A DNA stretch of 22,749 bases from Enterobacterales bacterium (GCA_900768635.1 CAAGDP010000064.1:1-22749); one strand, 5' to 3'; positions 13,795 to 22,691 are shown, counted from the first letter of the stretch. The notes: a model not told the origin generated them from the sequence alone. A program made the numbers and translations.

Positions 13795-15999
13795 TCAGAG
13801 CGGGTCCAAACGAATAAAATGCTGATCCATTCTGATTTTCGGGACATCCTGAACATCTTCCTTTTCAAAGTACAGCTCAATCCATTGCAATTTTTTCAGA
13901 ATATCCTTCTGATTCAGCACTAACCGGATGATTCGGCTTCGTTTCCCGTCCTCATCGTATTCCACAGGAAGATCCTTCAGGTTAAAAGATGATAGTTCTC
14001 TGCCGTTGCTGTGGTAAATCCTCATACTCTGCTGTGAATCCTTCCAGTCATTAAATTCTCCCAGTCTGATGTGGAGAATGTATTTATCTTCCTGACTGTT
14101 TTTGTTGCAGAAAACTTCATTGATTGCTTCAGAATTGAGGAAAATGCGGAGATGATCCCTGTGACTGAAAACATTCCCCAAAACATTTGTTTCCGCCCAG
14201 CTGGAATGAGGTCCACTCCATTTGCAGGCACTAATCGGTTTCAGAGGTACCATAAGAATGCCACCCAGAGCACCAGGATTGTATTTTATGATGTGAAAAA
14301 GCCTTTTGAAATCGTTAATACGGGAACTATGCAGAACTTTATTGCTTACTATAGCAAATTTCGCTTTCCAGTGCTCCATGGATTTAAGAAAGTTTTCCGG
14401 GGGAAGTAATTTCTCTGTTCCCGGTGTATAAAAAGTTGTAAATCGTGCATTTCCATATAAATCACCTACAGTTACTCCGGTGAAGAAGTATTTGTTTCTT
14501 TCCTGAACTTCTATGGTAAGAGCCCGATCAAATCTGGACCCGGAAAGAGCAGATGCTGTTTCAAACAGTTCCCGCTGTTTTGCGTATCGATCCCAGGAAA
14601 AAGGAGAGGATAATGTCATGCGCCAGCTCAGAGCACAGATCAGCATCACCAGAACTACCAGAAAATTAAATTTTCTGAGGTAACGACTGATAATGATCAC
14701 TGTACAGAAAATAAGTATTCCCAGAGCAGGGAGAAGGTAGCGAGGTATAGGAAACAGTTCTGCCCAGAGCAGGGAATATACGGCAAGACCTATGGTAACG
14801 CAGTCCAAAAACTGGATATTCAGACTTTGATTTGAATGCATGCGCCGCAGGATTGACACAATTCTGACTAGTATTACTGCCCATACTAAAATCAGTGCCC
14901 AGAGACTGTTGGAGAGAATGGCACCGAACCCCCGGGGTCGCAGGTAGCGAATATCACTGGCATTGGCAAGAAAATCCGCAGGAGACCAGACATCAGATCC
15001 AAATATTCCAATAAGAAAAGGATCTACAGGATTACCGTTTTGAATAAAGTTCCTGATATACCAATAACTGCTGAAAATGATAACCGACAGAGAAAAAAAC
15101 AGCATGTTTTTCCATTTACGGTGTAAGACCATGGCAACAACAACTGACATCATTACAATGAAAATGATTGCTGCACACTGATATTTGCATCCTGCTACCA
15201 GTCCGCAGATTGCCCCGGGAAGTATATAAAATCGGGGCTCACATTTGTGATAGTGAGCAAAAAGAAGAAAGGAAAAGGCGGAAAAGGTAAACAGTGCTGC
15301 AAGATTATCTACGTAGGCGTAGCCCAGATGGATTGTTACGGATGTTTTATAGAAGGCAAAGAACAATGCCAGAGCTCCCGTGGCACAGGTGAGACTTCTG
15401 GTTCCCCGGTAGACAGTGCCCCAGAGTAACAGAATTATCAAAAACAGGGGAGCTGTGGCCAGAGCCTGACAACCGTATACGGAATAAACCGGATCAAATC
15501 CTGCGGCAAAAAAGCAGATGGCAAAGAGCACATCCACATTAAAGGGCGTATAGGGATATCTCAGAAACAGATTAGCTGTAAGATCGCCGTTATTGGCAAA
15601 ATCCCTGGCGACTATCAGATGGTAGGAAGTATCATCCCAGAAACCCGGTTCATGAATACTCATAAAAGCCGCTGCCACGCCAATAAGACAGGCGAAACAT
15701 ACATATTTGTAAGATAAAACCACATAAGCCAGGCGGTTTCTGGTGATAATCAGTGCCAATTCCAGAAAAATACAGAAGATTAGCAGAGAAAGGGTAAGAC
15801 CTCCCGTAAAATATCCAATCAGAAGTAGAAACTGGGCAATAATAGTCAGACACAGACATCCGGAAGTGAAATCCAGTGCCAACCACAATGGAGATCTGGT
15901 CTGGTGAGATTTCATAATTCCTGAAAACATCAGAGCATTGGTCATGCGACCTAAAATGCAGATGATGAAAAGTGCCAGAGTAATAAATACTGAGTACAT
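13795..15999 (-). CDS. Large GT-C type membrane glycosyltransferase
   Basis: A 734-residue protein with roughly ten or more hydrophobic segments in the first 470 residues, then a soluble C-terminal part of about 260 residues. In the first extra-cytoplasmic loop after a membrane segment there is an acidic motif (HEPGFWDDTSYH, about 116-127), the position where GT-C enzymes (ArnT, PMT, GT39/GT83 types) keep their catalytic Asp/Glu. This family transfers a sugar from a polyprenyl-phosphate carrier to a periplasmic acceptor. The neighbours upstream are a GT2 enzyme likely to make the polyprenyl-linked sugar and a small transporter likely to flip it; together they resemble Gtr or Arn systems. The acceptor (lipid A, O-antigen, teichoic-like or other glycan) is unknown. 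A good ribosome site (AGGA) precedes the ATG, 7 bases after the transporter gene. Confidence 0.72.
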   Translation of the reverse strand: MYSVFITLALFIICILGRMTNALMFSGIMKSHQTRSPLWLALDFTSGCLCLTIIAQFLLLIGYFTGGLTLSLLIFCIFLELALIITRNRLAYVVLSYKYVCFACLIGVAAAFMSIHEPGFWDDTSYHLIVARDFANNGDLTANLFLRYPYTPFNVDVLFAICFFAAGFDPVYSVYGCQALATAPLFLIILLLWGTVYRGTRSLTCATGALALFFAFYKTSVTIHLGYAYVDNLAALFTFSAFSFLLFAHYHKCEPRFYILPGAICGLVAGCKYQCAAIIFIVMMSVVVAMVLHRKWKNMLFFSLSVIIFSSYWYIRNFIQNGNPVDPFLIGIFGSDVWSPADFLANASDIRYLRPRGFGAILSNSLWALILVWAVILVRIVSILRRMHSNQSLNIQFLDCVTIGLAVYSLLWAELFPIPRYLLPALGILIFCTVIIISRYLRKFNFLVVLVMLICALSWRMTLSSPFSWDRYAKQRELFETASALSGSRFDRALTIEVQERNKYFFTGVTVGDLYGNARFTTFYTPGTEKLLPPENFLKSMEHWKAKFAIVSNKVLHSSRINDFKRLFHIIKYNPGALGGILMVPLKPISACKWSGPHSSWAETNVLGNVFSHRDHLRIFLNSEAINEVFCNKNSQEDKYILHIRLGEFNDWKDSQQSMRIYHSNGRELSSFNLKDLPVEYDEDGKRSRIIRLVLNQKDILKKLQWIELYFEKEDVQDVPKIRMDQHFIRLDPL

Positions 16000-16006
16000 G
16001 TGATCC

Positions 16007-16351
16007 TTACTGTTTCTGCCACAGGGTAGTGCATATGCCGATTATTATCAGACATACGCCGATAAAATAACGTGTTGTAATACACTCTCCCAGAAAGAAA
16101 TAACTCAGGACTGGCACTGTTACAAATGCCAGAGCCATAAAAGGATAAAGACGGTTAAGTTCTGTTTTCCCAAGAAGCCAGATCCATAACAATGTCATTA
16201 CTCCGTAAAGAGTCAGAGAACTGAAGAGCAGAGTAAGGGTAGTACTGTTGAAAACCGTTTGGTATTGGCGATAGGAATCTGCACAGAGTTTAAAAAGTAT
16301 CTGACCGCAGGCAATACCAAACACACAAATCACAGCCCCCAGATAAATCAT
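16007..16351 (-). CDS. Small EamA/SMR-type transporter, likely lipid-linked sugar flippase
   Basis: A 114-residue protein with four hydrophobic segments, the size of ArnE, ArnF and other half-EamA or SMR proteins. The stretch LLGKTELNRLYPFMALAFVTVPVLSYFFLGE is like the conserved half of the EamA fold. In ArnE/ArnF such proteins flip undecaprenyl-phosphate-aminoarabinose, and GtrA plays the corresponding role for undecaprenyl-phosphate-glucose. Its ATG overlaps the stop of the GT2 gene by 4 bases and the GT-C gene follows after 7 bases, so the three are made together. By context it most likely flips the sugar carrier made by the GT2 protein; a drug-efflux SMR role is less likely. Confidence 0.7.
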   Translation of the reverse strand: MIYLGAVICVFGIACGQILFKLCADSYRQYQTVFNSTTLTLLFSSLTLYGVMTLLWIWLLGKTELNRLYPFMALAFVTVPVLSYFFLGECITTRYFIGVCLIIIGICTTLWQKQ

Positions 16352-17277
16352 TTTGCAGTCCTCCGGACATGAAATTTTTTTCGGTAGTTTCTAATATCGA
16401 AAAAAATAAAGAAAACCATAAAAACCAGTGACAGCAACAGTCCGGCGCAGATATTGTTACTCTCTGAGCCTGTGGCAACCATAATTATCATTCCAGTGAA
16501 ACAGCAGACGGTCAGAACAGCCAGAATACTTTCTGCAGATAAGGTTTTTTTTCTTATCATAAGAAAAATACGACGGGCAAAGTTCAGTGCATGATGATAA
16601 CTGAAGGTGGCAATGGAGGAGAATGCGTTAAGATGACTTTTTTCACTGCCATAGCTTGCTTTCATAGGAATATCGCAAATTCTTGCTTCCAGATTATGCA
16701 GATGAAAAAGCATATCACTTTCAAAAAAATAACGGGTGGATATGGATGAAAAATCCAGTTTCTGCAGGATCCGGGATGAGCAGGCAATATACCCATTAGT
16801 GGGATCAAACAGATCCCAGTATCCGGAGCATATTTTATTTATGTAACTGAGAATAAAGTTACCGGCCATACGAATAAGTGGCATTTCCTGCAGATTTTCC
16901 CGGGAAGAAAAACGGTTACCCTTGGTGTAATCGCAGTTGTCATCTATTATCGGGGATATGAACACCGGGATCAGTCCAGGATCCATTTGACCATCTCCGT
17001 CGATTTTGATTATAACATCTCCAAGTGAATTGCTGAGACAGTATTTAATTCCGTGAATTACCGCACCGCCTACACCAAGATTCCGATCATTGAAAATTAC
17101 CCTGATCCTGCTGTTGATAAGATTATTGTTAACAAATTCTCCTGATTTTTCGGGGCAATTATCATCTACGCATATAATGGAGTCCACAAAGTCCGGTATG
17201 TGTTCAATTACCTTCAGAATGGTGTTTCGCACACAGTAACAGGGAATTACAACAGCTATTTTCTTACCTTTTATCAT
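16348..17277 (-). CDS. GT2 family glycosyltransferase (polyprenyl-phosphate sugar synthase type)
   Basis: A 309-residue enzyme with an N-terminal GT-A fold: VVIPCYCVRNTI, DD (38-39), NLGVGGAVIHGIK, and the metal-binding DGDGQMDP (93-100). Two C-terminal membrane segments (about 250-269 and 275-295) follow. This layout is that of GtrB, ArnC and dolichyl/undecaprenyl-phosphate sugar synthases, which load a sugar from a nucleotide donor onto the lipid carrier. The sugar cannot be told from sequence. Its ATG lies inside the end of nadD (14-base overlap) and its stop overlaps the transporter gene, showing it is fully embedded in the essential operon. Confidence 0.8.
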   Translation of the reverse strand: MIKGKKIAVVIPCYCVRNTILKVIEHIPDFVDSIICVDDNCPEKSGEFVNNNLINSRIRVIFNDRNLGVGGAVIHGIKYCLSNSLGDVIIKIDGDGQMDPGLIPVFISPIIDDNCDYTKGNRFSSRENLQEMPLIRMAGNFILSYINKICSGYWDLFDPTNGYIACSSRILQKLDFSSISTRYFFESDMLFHLHNLEARICDIPMKASYGSEKSHLNAFSSIATFSYHHALNFARRIFLMIRKKTLSAESILAVLTVCCFTGMIIMVATGSESNNICAGLLLSLVFMVFFIFFDIRNYRKKFHVRRTAK

Positions 17278-17899
17278 AATGGTACAGGTTATGCTCTTTT
17301 ATGTATTTGTAAATACAGTGGGGTACGTGCTCTTTTATGAAGTTAAGGTTCTGATCCCTCAGCAGAGTTGATGATATATCAATTTGCGATGTGGCACATA
17401 GCACTATTTGCCCATTGGTATCTTCCTGAATCCGGCTTTTGGGAATTATCCTGGCAGCAAGGTCATCAGGACAATCTGTAAGATTAAAGCCGGGGCGGCT
17501 AGCTACCGCCAGATTGGTATTTTGGAGGATTATCTCCGGACAATGCCAGGCAGGGAAGGTAAGAAGAGAATCCATACCTATTATAAAAAACAAATCACAA
17601 TGACAAAAAGGTTCCAGCTTGCGGATGTTCTGCAGAGTATTACTGAGATAGGATGTTTCCTCCTTTCTAATTTCATAATCCAGACATTTAAGTTCCCTAT
17701 ATTCCTGACAGAGAATGTTTATCATAGCCAATCTGTCGGAATCAGATGCCTGAGCCGGTTTTTTATGGGGAGGAATGTAGTTGGGCATCAGATATATTTC
17801 CCGCAGATCAAGCTCTGTTCTGATTTCCTGAACTGTGGTGAGATGTCCCATATGAAGGGGATCGAAGGTTCCGCCAAAAATCCCAATGCGTATGTTCAT
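17264..17899 (-). CDS. nadD: Nicotinate-nucleotide adenylyltransferase
   Basis: A 211-residue enzyme that joins nicotinate mononucleotide and ATP to form deamido-NAD. It has the nucleotidyltransferase motif GGTFDPLHMGH (9-19), NYIPPHKKPA and the C-terminal ISSTLLRDQN (the ISSTxxR motif binding ATP phosphates), all typical of bacterial NadD. It begins 4 bases after holA, as in E. coli and relatives. In most gammaproteobacteria of this gene order the next gene is rsfS; here it is the GT2 gene, whose start lies inside the nadD 3' end. Confidence 0.95.
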   Translation of the reverse strand: MNIRIGIFGGTFDPLHMGHLTTVQEIRTELDLREIYLMPNYIPPHKKPAQASDSDRLAMINILCQEYRELKCLDYEIRKEETSYLSNTLQNIRKLEPFCHCDLFFIIGMDSLLTFPAWHCPEIILQNTNLAVASRPGFNLTDCPDDLAARIIPKSRIQEDTNGQIVLCATSQIDISSTLLRDQNLNFIKEHVPHCIYKYIKEHNLYHYDKR

Positions 17900-17903
17900 T
17901 GTG

Positions 17904-18953
17904 TCAGCATTCCATACTTAGATAAGATGCCAGCTGCTGGTCTCTGGAGAAAAAGGCTGTCAGAGTTTCAATATTGCCCCAGGCCTGTTTTTCATGAAAT
18001 TCCATACGGTTTTTCTGAATAAGATCCAGCATCCGGATCAGATTATTTAGGTGCTGGACATTTGTATGGGTGCAAAGCTGACGATAGATACCGGATTGGT
18101 GAGTCATTATTCGGTGTTCCTGGTAGATTTTCCGGGTATCTTCCTGATGATATTCAGCCTGTTTCAGTGCCAGCATAAAATGGATGATGCGGTTCAGTTC
18201 ATAAACAATAAGAGCCGGATCTTCTCCGGATGAGCGCAGAGTGGTAAGAATTTTCAGGGCTTTTGATGTATTCTCTTTAATCAGAGCGTCAGTATAGTCA
18301 TAAACATTAAAGTTGCAGTCGCCGGTGACAAACTGCAGATCTTCTCTGGAGATGTTCTTTTTACCCAGCATCTGACATGTTTGGAGCGCCTGAATTCCTC
18401 CGGAAAGGTTTCCTTCAAAGAAGTCAGACAACAGTTGCGCACTGTCATAATTAAGAATAAGTCCCATGTCCTGTGCTTCTTCAGAAAACCAATAGGGGAG
18501 GTTATCTGCTGAAGGGGCGTAAAATGGCAGATACAAACAGTTAAAAGCAGTCAGTTTCTTAAACCAGGCTGAATTTTCCTTTTCTTTGGTAAGATGAGGT
18601 CCGGTGATGATCAGAGCTTTGTTTTGGGTTGTTGCCTGCCCAATCTCTGTGATGTTGGAAATAATCTCCCGGGGCAAAGAGCTGTCGGCAAAGTTCAGGA
18701 TGACCAGTTGATTTTCTGCAAGAAGACTGTGAGTGAGGAGTTCGTTTTGGAGAAGCTCCCACTTAAAGTTATCAGAGGTGAAAGTTATAAATGAAGAATA
18801 TCCTCTGGTTTTAAAATAATCTTTTCCGCATTGAGTAAATCTTTCACGGATGTATGGATCATCACCGAAAAAAAGCATGAGGTTGGGTATCTGGCTGTGC
18901 TGGCACAGATAATTACGAAACTGTGCCGGAGCATTAATGCCACGCAACAACAT
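17904..18953 (-). CDS. holA: DNA polymerase III delta subunit
   Basis: A 349-residue clamp-loader subunit that opens the beta clamp during loading. The N-terminal NLMLFFGDDPYIRERF and QLVILNFADSSLP belong to the AAA+-like first domain, and the C-terminal helical collar region includes LIVYELNRIIHFMLALKQ. Length and position (between lptE and nadD) match E. coli HolA (343 aa). It starts 3 bases after lptE. No Walker A motif is expected in this subunit and none is seen. Confidence 0.93.
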   Translation of the reverse strand: MLLRGINAPAQFRNYLCQHSQIPNLMLFFGDDPYIRERFTQCGKDYFKTRGYSSFITFTSDNFKWELLQNELLTHSLLAENQLVILNFADSSLPREIISNITEIGQATTQNKALIITGPHLTKEKENSAWFKKLTAFNCLYLPFYAPSADNLPYWFSEEAQDMGLILNYDSAQLLSDFFEGNLSGGIQALQTCQMLGKKNISREDLQFVTGDCNFNVYDYTDALIKENTSKALKILTTLRSSGEDPALIVYELNRIIHFMLALKQAEYHQEDTRKIYQEHRIMTHQSGIYRQLCTHTNVQHLNNLIRMLDLIQKNRMEFHEKQAWGNIETLTAFFSRDQQLASYLSMEC

Positions 18954-18956
18954 AAC

Positions 18957-19460
18957 TCAATTCCTTAGAAACCGGGTAAAAATGTCTTCGGCAGTCTGTT
19001 GAATCAATTCATCTCTGATGAATTCGCTTTCGTTGGCCGATGCCAGAACTTCGTTATTCTTATTAAAAAGACCTCGAGTAAATCCTGCAACATAACGAAC
19101 CGGTTTTTTCTTGTCTCCGAACATTACAAAAGAATAATTTGTCTTACTGGTAAGAGAATATTCCACTTCCTGAGAACGACTGTCCACGGCTGCCAGAGAG
19201 TTTCTGATGGTTGGCCCAGAAAAGGAAATAATGATAGTTCCGGGGACAGGCTTTTCCACCATAGGAACTCCCAGTGCCGAAAGTTTGGAATAAAGAATCT
19301 GATACAGTCTTGAGGAAGGGCTTCCTTTCAGACAGATGCTGGTGTATTTCTGTGCCCTGCTCTGTTCCTCCTGTTGCATACCCCGGAGGTGAAGACCACA
19401 GGCACTGGTTAAAACACACAGTGCCAGAGCACAAATTACTGCAGTTATTATATTTCTCAT
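18957..19460 (-). CDS. lptE: LPS assembly lipoprotein LptE
   Basis: A 167-residue outer-membrane lipoprotein (old name RlpB) that plugs the LptD barrel and helps insert LPS into the outer leaflet. The signal peptide ends LTSAC with the lipidated Cys21, followed by GLHLRG, matching the CGxHLRD start of known LptE proteins. The LPDI-like part is replaced by a generic two-layer alpha/beta pattern. Its start codon shares one base with the leuS stop (TAATG), so it is translated by coupling. Its presence shows the organism makes LPS. Confidence 0.9.
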   Translation of the reverse strand: MRNIITAVICALALCVLTSACGLHLRGMQQEEQSRAQKYTSICLKGSPSSRLYQILYSKLSALGVPMVEKPVPGTIIISFSGPTIRNSLAAVDSRSQEVEYSLTSKTNYSFVMFGDKKKPVRYVAGFTRGLFNKNNEVLASANESEFIRDELIQQTAEDIFTRFLRN

Positions 19461-22051
19461 TAACCTACTACAATGTTGATAAGCTTGCCAGGCACATAGA
19501 TAACCTTGCGCACGGTTTTGTCGGTGGAAAATTTCTGTACAGACGGATTTTCCAAAGCCAGAGCTGTTACATCATCCTGAGACATATCTGCAGGAACAGT
19601 GAGTTTCGCTCTCACCTTGCCATTTACCTGTACTACTATTATTTTTTCATCTTCTACCAGAGCGCTTTCATCTACAGCAGGCCAGGAAGCATTATCAATA
19701 TCTTCTTCATGACCTAGTTTGTGCCACAGTTCAAAGCAGATGTGAGGAATAATAGGATAAAGCATCAGAATAATATTGTTCAGAATATCAATAAGGATAG
19801 CTTTGTCCTGTTCGGTTTCCTGAGAAGCTCTGGTCATATTGTTGATGAGCTCCATAATTGATGCAATAGCAGTGTTGAAAGTTTGTCGTCTGCCAATATC
19901 ATCAGTTACCTTGGCGATAGTTTTATTCAGTTCGCGACGAAGTTTCTTATGCTCGGAAGTTAAATTGGTCGGATCTACCTTAAGATCTTTGAATGCAACC
20001 ATGCTCATAACCAGATTCCATAGTTTCTTAAGGAATCTCAGAGCTCCTTCCACCCCTTCTTCTTTCCATTCCAAAGTCAGTTCGGCAGGAGATGCGAACA
20101 TCATAAACAGACGAACTGTATCGGCACCATACATTTCCACCATAGTCTGCGGATCAATGCCGTTGTTCTTGGACTTTGACATTTTGGTCATGCCCGCGTG
20201 AATAACGTCTTTGCCGTCTTTGGTAACTGCGCTGATAATGCGACCTTTCTCATCACGGGAAACTTTCACATCCAGAGGGCTGACCCAAACTTTGGAACCA
20301 TCCTGATCAACGTAATAGAACGCATCGGAAAGAACCATACCCTGACAGAGAAGCTTCTTAAACGGCTCATCTCCACTTACCAGTTTGGCATCCCGCAGGA
20401 GTTTATGGAAGAAACGGGCATAAAGCAGGTGCATACATGCATGTTCAATTCCACCGATATACTGATCTACCGGAAGCCAGTGAGCGGTTTTTTCTGGATC
20501 AAGCATTCCATCCTGAAAATCACGACAGCAATAACGGGCATAATACCAGGATGATTCCATAAAGGTATCAAAAGTATCAGTTTCCCGGAGTGCCGGTTTT
20601 CCTTCATAACAGGTTTTTGCCCATTCCCTGTTAGTTTTAATTGGGCTTTGTACGCCGTCCATAACCACATCTTCCGGAAGAATAACCGGAATCTGATCCT
20701 CAGGAGCAGGAACTACGGTTCCGTCTTCAAGAGTCAGCATCGGGATTGGAGTTCCCCAGTAACGCTGGCGTGAAATAGACCAGTCACGTAGACGGTAATT
20801 AACAGTACGATGCCCTTTACCGAGACTTTCAATTTTGTTGGCAACCGCATCAAAAGCTTCTTTGAATGTCAGTCCGTCAAATTCTCCGGAGTTATATACC
20901 ACACCGGTTTTTTCAACAAAAGCTTCCTTACTGATGTCGGCAGCATCCTGATCCTTTGGACGAATAACCGGGATAATATCAAGACCATACTTTTGGGCAA
21001 AATCATAATCACGCTGATCGTGGGCTGGAACAGCCATTACTGCGCCGGTACCGTAATCCATAAGAACGAAGTTGGCTACCATTATAGGAACTTTACGGCC
21101 ATTTACCGGATGGACAGCGTAAAAACCGGTAGGCATTCCTTTCTTTTCCATAGTAGCGATTTCTGCTTCAGCTACTTTGGTAGCCCGGCATTCTTCCACA
21201 AATTTGGCCAGATCGGTATTGTTCTGGGATGCCTTTTGCGCAATTGGATGACCTGCTGCCACTGCCACATAGGTAACCCCCATGAGAGTGTCAGGGCGAG
21301 TAGTGTAAATTTCCAGTTTTTCAGTTGAATCTGCTACATCAAATTCGATGGTAAGACCTTCGGATTTTCCTATCCAGTTACGTTGCATGGTTTTTACCAT
21401 TTCCGGCCAACCATCAAGGGTATCCAAATCCTTAAGCAGTTCTTCAGCGTAATCAGTAATTTTAAGGAACCACTGAGGTATTTCTTTTCTTACTACCGGG
21501 GTATCACAACGCCAGCATTTTCCGTCCTGCACCTGTTCATTGGCCAGAACAGTCTGATCATGCGGACACCAGTTAACAGAACTTGATTTTTTGTATACCA
21601 ATCCTTTTTTGTAAAGCTGAGTGAAAAACCACTGTTCCCATTTGTAATAGTCAGGACGACAGGTGGCAATTTCCCGATCCCAGTCATAGCCGAAGCCCAG
21701 CATTTTCAGCTGACCTTTCATATAATCGATATTGGCATAGGTCCATTTAGCCGGGGCTGTCTTGTTTTTCAGAGCCGCATTTTCGGCAGGGAGACCAAAG
21801 GAATCCCAGCCAATCGGCTGCATAACTTCTTTACCGTTAAGACGCTGGAAACGGGATATTACATCTCCAATAGTATAGTTTCTGACATGTCCCATATGTA
21901 ATCGTCCTGACGGATATGGAAACATGGATAAGCAGTAGAATTTTTCCTTAGGGGAATTGTCATCAGCCTTGAATGTATGTTGTTCTTCCCAGTGTTTCTG
22001 AACTTTTGGTTCGATGAGCTTTGGATTGTACTGCTCTTGAATATCTGACAT
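19460..22051 (-). CDS. leuS: Leucyl-tRNA synthetase
   Basis: A class I aminoacyl-tRNA synthetase that charges tRNA-Leu, 863 residues, close to the E. coli length of 860. The HIGH motif is HMGH (52-55) in YPSGRLHMGHVRNYT, and KMSKSKNNG lies near residue 625. The CP1 editing domain includes IEIYTTRPDTLMGVTYVAV (the T-rich editing motif) and GTGAVMAVPAHDQRDYDFA, with the editing-site Asp. The C-terminal anticodon-stem domain ends in VQVNGKVRAKL and VIYVPGKLINIVVG. It is the first gene of the long operon. No clear sigma-70 promoter was found directly upstream; a long hairpin lies at 22134-22176. Confidence 0.97.
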   Translation of the reverse strand: MSDIQEQYNPKLIEPKVQKHWEEQHTFKADDNSPKEKFYCLSMFPYPSGRLHMGHVRNYTIGDVISRFQRLNGKEVMQPIGWDSFGLPAENAALKNKTAPAKWTYANIDYMKGQLKMLGFGYDWDREIATCRPDYYKWEQWFFTQLYKKGLVYKKSSSVNWCPHDQTVLANEQVQDGKCWRCDTPVVRKEIPQWFLKITDYAEELLKDLDTLDGWPEMVKTMQRNWIGKSEGLTIEFDVADSTEKLEIYTTRPDTLMGVTYVAVAAGHPIAQKASQNNTDLAKFVEECRATKVAEAEIATMEKKGMPTGFYAVHPVNGRKVPIMVANFVLMDYGTGAVMAVPAHDQRDYDFAQKYGLDIIPVIRPKDQDAADISKEAFVEKTGVVYNSGEFDGLTFKEAFDAVANKIESLGKGHRTVNYRLRDWSISRQRYWGTPIPMLTLEDGTVVPAPEDQIPVILPEDVVMDGVQSPIKTNREWAKTCYEGKPALRETDTFDTFMESSWYYARYCCRDFQDGMLDPEKTAHWLPVDQYIGGIEHACMHLLYARFFHKLLRDAKLVSGDEPFKKLLCQGMVLSDAFYYVDQDGSKVWVSPLDVKVSRDEKGRIISAVTKDGKDVIHAGMTKMSKSKNNGIDPQTMVEMYGADTVRLFMMFASPAELTLEWKEEGVEGALRFLKKLWNLVMSMVAFKDLKVDPTNLTSEHKKLRRELNKTIAKVTDDIGRRQTFNTAIASIMELINNMTRASQETEQDKAILIDILNNIILMLYPIIPHICFELWHKLGHEEDIDNASWPAVDESALVEDEKIIVVQVNGKVRAKLTVPADMSQDDVTALALENPSVQKFSTDKTVRKVIYVPGKLINIVVG

Positions 22052-22133
22052 CTCTGTTTATCCGAATTTATCTATGAAAATGCAATGAATTCTGCGGGAA
22101 AGCTTTACTATGTTTTTTTCCATCACAGTTTTT

Positions 22134-22176
22134 GATTTTCGGTAGCACCGGCTGCTGTTCAGCCAGTACGAAAATC
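22134..22176. other. Long interrupted hairpin upstream of leuS
   Basis: GATTTTCG (22134-22141) pairs with CGAAAATC (22169-22176), and an inner stem GGCTG (22150-22154) pairs with CAGCC (22160-22164) around a 5-base loop. It lies about 83 bases before the leuS ATG and could be part of its leader RNA, a terminator of an incoming transcript, or a small palindromic repeat. On the minus strand AAAAAC rather than Ts follow, so it is not a terminator toward leuS. Confidence 0.45.
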
Positions 22177-22368
22177 GATCCTATTGAAGTACAGCTTACA
22201 ATTTTACATCTTAAGCCACGCTATAGCAATTATTGCAAAGGTTACAGCTCAGGGATGGAAAAGTATTTCCCTACTGTTGCTCATACCCTGATCCTTATAC
22301 TGATCTGCATAAAATTCTCCCGAATATAGATTTCAGTCAGGGTAGTAAGTTCTTCAAACACAAATTTC

Positions 22369-22604
22369 AAAATTGAAATCTGGTTATAAGACTGTATGTG
22401 GCAACTGTTGCAATCTAATTTATAATTTTCAACCGATTTAGTCCCGAAAGTACTAATGTATGGTCAGAAAAACTTTTGAATCTGTGTTGGGTGATGGAGC
22501 TTATTTTAATTGAAATCCGTGACAGAATGGAGGTGTTTGGTAATTGTTCATACCTAGATTCTTATATCTGGATCTTCAGCAATGACTCTTATCATAGAGG
22601 CATT
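22369..22604 (+). repeat. Diverged dispersed repeat, copy B
   Basis: The plus-strand counterpart of the segment at 968-1210, with the same ordered short blocks (AAAATTGAAATC at 22369-22380, TGTTCATA at 22545-22552, GGCATT at 22599-22604). The two copies are in inverted orientation about 21 kb apart. Any reading frame in copy A is broken here by stops and one-base indels. Confidence 0.65.
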
Positions 22605-22648
22605 CTTAATAAATCTCTTATCTGACATTCCTTTCATAAATTTAATTA

Positions 22649-22691
22649 GGTTGCGGAAACCCACTACCTTTAGGTGGTGGGAGGAGCAACC
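22649..22691 (+). mobile_element. IS200/IS605-type terminal hairpin (likely right end or remnant)
   Basis: A 9-pair stem CCCACTACC (22660-22668) with GGTGGTGGG (22673-22681), loop TTTA, is preceded by GGAAA and followed by AGGAG. It is enclosed by a further inverted repeat GGTTGC (22649-22654) and GCAACC (22686-22691). The pattern of an imperfect GC-rich stem with a CTTTAG tip followed by GGAGG is typical of the right ends of IS605/IS1341-like elements that carry tnpB, where it also forms the end of the guide-RNA scaffold. No tnpA or tnpB is seen to its left, so this is a solo end, a remnant or a palindrome-associated miniature element. Confidence 0.5.

Noticed and set aside
22132..22329. A 65-aa open frame on the plus strand upstream of leuS
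   Set aside because: No ribosome site, Cys- and Ser-rich composition, and it begins inside a palindromic hairpin; probably chance.
22052..22640. A T-box or leucine leader-peptide attenuator for leuS
   Set aside because: No T-box sequence, no run of Leu codons in a short leader frame and no terminator facing leuS.
22649..22691. Hammerhead-like ribozyme reading of the nested hairpin (GGAAAC next to the stem)
   Set aside because: No CUGANGA core is present next to it; the IS605-type end explains the pattern better.
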